A DNA stretch of 18,724 nt from SAT2750 sp964476375 (GTDB lineage: Bacteria > Planctomycetota > Planctomycetia > Pirellulales > Pirellulaceae), in contig CAYYZW010000152.1 in the NCBI GenBank assembly GCA_964476375.1, positions 1 through 18,724 on the forward strand, in the 5' to 3' direction. A program made the position numbers and the translations under genes. The notes below the pieces were generated by a model that saw only the letters and a program-made list of their open reading frames with translations, had not been told where the DNA came from and made no database searches. Positions 15,554 to 18,724 of this stretch are shown piece after piece; position 1 is the stretch's first letter, and every line of letters begins with the position of its first letter.

Positions 15554-17072
15554 CCTGGTTATCCTCGTCAGCCTGCTGCCATTGCCCGCGGTGGCTGCCG
15601 AGCGTCCCAACATCGTGCTGATGATGGCGGATGACATGGGAGTGGGGGATACCAGTGCCTACCAGGACTGGACCGGGAACCCGGATGCGAGGCAGATCCA
15701 GACACCGAACATGGAGCGGCTGGCCCGGCTGGGCGTGCGCTTTACCGATGCCCACAGCCCCTCCTCACGCTGTACTGCCACACGCTACGGCCTGCTGACG
15801 GGACGCTACTGCTGGCGAACCCGTCTCAAGTACAGTGTGCTCTTTGGACCCCAGGGGGATCCACTGATCGAGCCGGACCGTCCCACCCTGGCCACCCTGC
15901 TCAGGTCGGTGGGGTACCGGACCGGGATGACCGGGAAGTGGCACGTGGGACTGACCTACCGGGCCGCAGACGGCACGCCTGCTGCCTCCTACGAGCAGGC
16001 GGACCTGCGGCAGGGAATCGCCGATGGACCACGGGACCATGGATTCGATTTCTTTCACGGCACCTCACGCAGCCATCCCACCTCGGCTACCCAGGGCTGG
16101 CTCGCGGGTGACAGGGTGCTGGCTGCGACCGGGGCCCAGACCGTGGACCGTTCGAAGTTCGTGCTGGCCCGGACCGGGGTGAAAAACTACCAGGCGGCAC
16201 GGCAGTTTCTTGCCGAGCACATGGCCGGCCAGCAGAGCCGCCAGCAGCCTTTCTTTCTTTATTATGCCTGCCATTCAAACCACACCAAGCACACGCCCTG
16301 CACCGAGCTGGCAGGTGTGCCGGTGGCCGGCCAGGGCCGGCCCGTGGGCCGGCGGTCGGATTTTATCTACGAGAATGACGTGGTACTGGGAACGCTGATG
16401 AAATTCCTCCAGACCACTCAGGATCCACGTCGCCCCGGGCAGATGCTGATGGAGAATACGCTGTTCATCTTTACCAGTGACAACGGGGCGGAAAATGCCA
16501 GCAAGATGGCCACTGGCCCGGTTCGCAGTAACAAGGGATCGGTCTACGAGGGAGGACATCGCATCCCCTTGATCGTCGCCTGGCAGGAGGGAGGGGTGGG
16601 CAATGCGGATCCCGCCACCGCAGGACAGACAAGCCGTTTCCCGGTCGGGCTGGTCGACCTGTTCGCCACCTTTGGTGAACTGGCCGGTGTCACGGTCGGA
16701 AAAACGGGTGGCGAGGACAGCTATAACATCCTGCCGGTCCTGCGGGGTGAGGAACCGGCCACTCGGCCGCCCCTGGTGCACCACGATCACAAGCAGGGGG
16801 GCGACGGTGGTGCCAGGGACCCGCGGGCCGCCTGGCTGGCCATTCGTGTGGATCATCCGGTTGTCGACGGGAAGGACTTTCCGGGACAATGGAAGTTACT
16901 GGTCGATGACGGCCTGCTGCGAGAGGGAAAGGTTCAGCCGCGGGAGCTTTACGAGCTGGAAAGTGACCTGGCCGAGATGACCAACCGGATCGGGGAAGCG
17001 GCCCTGGCCCCGCTGGTCAGGCAGCTCTCCGGGCAGATCAAGAAGATCCACGATGACGGCCGTATTCACTAA
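15540..17072 (+). CDS. Secreted formylglycine-dependent sulfatase (S1 family)
   Basis: 510 aa from ATG at 15540, chosen for the GGGGAGGG site upstream and the signal peptide that follows (residues 1-20, ending PAVAA before ERPN). It hydrolyses sulfate esters, probably of polysaccharides, in the periplasm or outside. The metal pair is D31-D32 (MMADDMG). The modification site is C78-T-A-T-R82, a CxAxR variant of CxPxR also common in this phylum, so Cys would become formylglycine. Other active-site segments are TGKWHVG (131-137), D314-N315 in TSDNGAE, and K332 in SNKGSVYEGGHR. The substrate cannot be told. Coupling to the sigma-54 activator by a 14-bp overlap is notable. A frame extension to 15345 is activator shadow. 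The next gene follows after 54 bp. Confidence 0.95.
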
Positions 17073-17126
17073 GAGAGCGGCCCGGCAGGGACAGGATAAA
17101 CAGGACCCAGCGCGGAGAGAGCAAAG

Positions 17127-17903
17127 ATGAATATTCCGTCCCGGCTGACCAGTGACCGTCTTTTCCGGCGGGCGATCATGCTTGGCGTTGTGCTGGTACT
17201 GGGAGGCAGCGTGGGGAGCCAGCTGTTGATGCAGCTGGGAGGGGGGCCGCGTCATCAACCGCTGGATTTCTCTGACCAACTTCCCAGTCATTTCTCCGAG
17301 GACCTAAAGAAAGTGGCTATTTTTCCCGATGGCCTGCCCCCCTTTATTTCCTCCGGCGGACTCTACTACCCGGACAAGGCGGTCTTTGACGTGGGCCTGG
17401 GGCTGGGCGGGCTGGTCTTTGCTTTTCTTGCGATTGAGCTTTTTCTGCGAACCCGAAGCACCCTTTCCGAGGCGCGGGGCTCGATCGTGCGGCACCTGTT
17501 GAACCTCGGGCAGCTGCTGGCGGCGCTGCTGGTAGGGGGGTCGCTGGTGATGATCACCCGCTACCCGTTTAACGTCAATTTCCTGGGGCACCTTTTCTAT
17601 GCCAACAACATCTTTTACGGCAGCCTGGCCTGGGGGGGGCTGTTGACGCTTGCCCGCGGCGGCCTGGACCGGCCGCTGGTCTGCTGCGGCCTGAAAATCA
17701 ACCTGCTGCGCTGGATCCTGCTGGCCGTGGGGATTGCCTCCTACGTGCTGATGACCATGCTGGCGGCGCAGCAGAGCTTTAACGGGGCAGCATTTTTCGA
17801 GTGGCTGCTGACCATCTCGACCGAGCTGTTGACACTCTCGCTGCTGCCCATCCTGGCCGCGGTGCCTGGGACGCCGCTGGAAAAGACAGCCGAGGTGTCT
17901 TAA
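17127..17903 (+). CDS. Six-helix integral membrane protein, unknown function
   Basis: 258 aa, start ATG 17127 after a GGAGAGAG site. Hydrophobic helices lie at about 15-35, 85-107, 121-143, 150-176, 192-212 and 221-246, with a roughly 50-residue loop between the first two. The placement of FNVNFLGHLFYANNIFYGSLAW in helix 4 and FFEWLLTIS in the last helix recalls the Frag1/DRAM/Sfk1 family, but this is a weak resemblance and I do not assign a function. It is 54 bp downstream of the sulfatase and probably in the same transcript. It contains an eight-G run (17632-17639) in the codons for Trp-Gly-Gly. It ends 12 bp from a convergent gene. Confidence 0.82.
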   Translation: MNIPSRLTSDRLFRRAIMLGVVLVLGGSVGSQLLMQLGGGPRHQPLDFSDQLPSHFSEDLKKVAIFPDGLPPFISSGGLYYPDKAVFDVGLGLGGLVFAFLAIELFLRTRSTLSEARGSIVRHLLNLGQLLAALLVGGSLVMITRYPFNVNFLGHLFYANNIFYGSLAWGGLLTLARGGLDRPLVCCGLKINLLRWILLAVGIASYVLMTMLAAQQSFNGAAFFEWLLTISTELLTLSLLPILAAVPGTPLEKTAEVS

Positions 17904-17915
17904 CTGCCCTGGAAG

Positions 17916-18724
17916 CTAGTTCTTCGTTTCCAGGTTCCAGGCGTCGACCCAGCATTCCCGTGACCGCTGGAGGCCGAAATCACGCTCCAGCCGCAGTTCC
18001 ATATCATAAAGGTGACCTGCCCCGTAGATCACGGCGATCCGTTTTTCTCCGCGGCGGATCTGTTCCTGCAGGATCTTGAAACACTTGCCATTACGGCCGG
18101 TGATGATCGCCGAACCCTCCGGGCCTTCCAGGGCACCGACCAGCCCCTCCTGCGCTTCGAACTGTTTCGCCAGCAGGATCTTCATCTGGCGAGTGCGGTC
18201 ACGGGAAAAGAGAGCCCGTAGCATGGAAAGGTCCCCGTGGTTGTTCTTGCCGGCCTGTGTCGCCATGCTGTAGCCAATTTCACGAAAGTACATCTGCAGC
18301 CAGCTCTCACCGCGATCTTCCATGGCCTGGGAAAATTCCCCTGGTGACATGTCAGCGTGGACCAGGTTCCTGGCGGTGTAGTCGATGTGGTTAAGCTGGT
18401 GCGTCAGGTCCAGCATCGACTTCAGTCCGTTCTGGATGCCGCCGAGCGCGCCCCCTCCCCCCGTGCCGCCCCCCCTGGGAATACGTGTCCCCTCCGGGGC
18501 AATCAGTTCGTAAAGCACGACATCATAATCCCGGAATCGCCGGTTGAGCGTCTCGTAATATGCCTGGTCTCCGACATGGACCGCGCCGATCAAGTCAACG
18601 GTCACGCCCACTGTTTGTCGATTCTCCGGGACAAAGCGGACGATCGATGTCTGCAGCGCCAGTGGCGTGCCCTCGTCATCCCGCTCGACCCGCATGTAGG
18701 CCGGCCGCGTCTGTTGGCTGGCGC
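17916..18724 (-). CDS. TraB/PrgY-fold protein, N-terminus outside window
   Basis: The frame is open at the right edge; 269 residues are visible (nine precede the first ATG at 18695). Two GxxH motifs typical of the TraB/PrgY/TIKI/GumN superfamily are present, GAVHVGD near the N-terminus and GAGHLYD near the C-terminus, with a conserved Glu in VVLYELIAPEG between them. Some relatives are metallopeptidases, others inhibit pheromone signalling; the bacterial role is mostly unknown. A glycine-rich insert (GGGTGGGGALGG) follows the first domain strand. The C-terminus ends WNLETKN and lies 12 bp from the membrane protein gene. Whether there is a signal peptide cannot be seen. Confidence 0.88.
   Translation of the reverse strand, partial: ASQQTRPAYMRVERDDEGTPLALQTSIVRFVPENRQTVGVTVDLIGAVHVGDQAYYETLNRRFRDYDVVLYELIAPEGTRIPRGGGTGGGGALGGIQNGLKSMLDLTHQLNHIDYTARNLVHADMSPGEFSQAMEDRGESWLQMYFREIGYSMATQAGKNNHGDLSMLRALFSRDRTRQMKILLAKQFEAQEGLVGALEGPEGSAIITGRNGKCFKILQEQIRRGEKRIAVIYGAGHLYDMELRLERDFGLQRSRECWVDAWNLETKN
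18451..18475 (-). other. G-tract cluster with G-quadruplex potential
   Basis: On the plus strand there are C runs of 5, 6, 2 and 7 bases within 25 bases; the minus (coding) strand therefore carries G7, G2, G6 and G5. The G7 run can supply two G3 tracts, giving four. It encodes the glycine-rich insert of the TraB-like protein, so codon choice for glycine may fully explain it. Confidence 0.45.

Overview
The window looks like chromosomal DNA of a high-GC planctomycete, probably of the Pirellulales/Planctomycetales type. The case rests on gene content: a squalene-cyclase-fold protein behind a coiled-coil DUF4175-like protein, a HIT protein next to a Trm112-like protein, secreted S1 sulfatases, a very large secreted protein with a family-10-like glycoside hydrolase core, a GAF/sigma-54 activator, and a TraB-type protein of the planctomycete kind. 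No database search was possible, so lineage and family names come from motif recognition. I see no phage, transposon, CRISPR or rRNA signature.

Layout. (1) 1-2309, plus strand: the 3' part of a low-complexity coiled-coil protein gene with 30-bp in-frame tandem repeats at the window edge, overlapping by 14 bp a gene for a secreted alpha/alpha-toroid (prenyltransferase/squalene-oxidase repeat) protein. (2) 2311-3309, minus strand: a compact run of unknown 103-aa protein, Trm112-like protein and HIT hydrolase; the HIT gene probably starts at TTG. (3) 3539-3704, plus strand: tRNA-Ser(CGA) with a possible promoter and a downstream hairpin. (4) 3803-9236, minus strand: a sulfatase-fold protein that lacks the catalytic Cys/Ser motif, followed by a 1360-aa secreted protein with a TIM-barrel-like core and a C-terminal jelly-roll-like domain. 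(5) 9510-11154, plus strand: a PlsC-type acyltransferase and a CDP-diacylglycerol-synthase-like membrane protein with an altered signature, a likely phospholipid module. (6) 11168-13434, minus strand: fabI (enoyl-ACP reductase), a MutT-like Nudix hydrolase and a secreted HEITH metallopeptidase. (7) 13435-13651: a divergent control region with a direct repeat, an inverted repeat and a good sigma-70-like promoter. (8) 13652-17903, plus strand: a GAF/AAA+/Fis sigma-54 activator whose end overlaps a secreted sulfatase gene, then a six-helix membrane protein. (9) 17916-18724, minus strand: a TraB/PrgY-fold protein cut by the window edge.

Three convergent gene pairs meet with 1, 13 and 12 bp between stop codons and no recognisable terminator. 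Most genes are ordinary for this phylum. The less explained parts are the pair of nucleophile-less sulfatase and giant hydrolase-like protein, the non-canonical CdsA-like enzyme coupled to PlsC, the coiled-coil/toroid pair with its repeat tract, and the repeat-rich control region between fabI and the sigma-54 activator. I did not find a system I could confidently call new.
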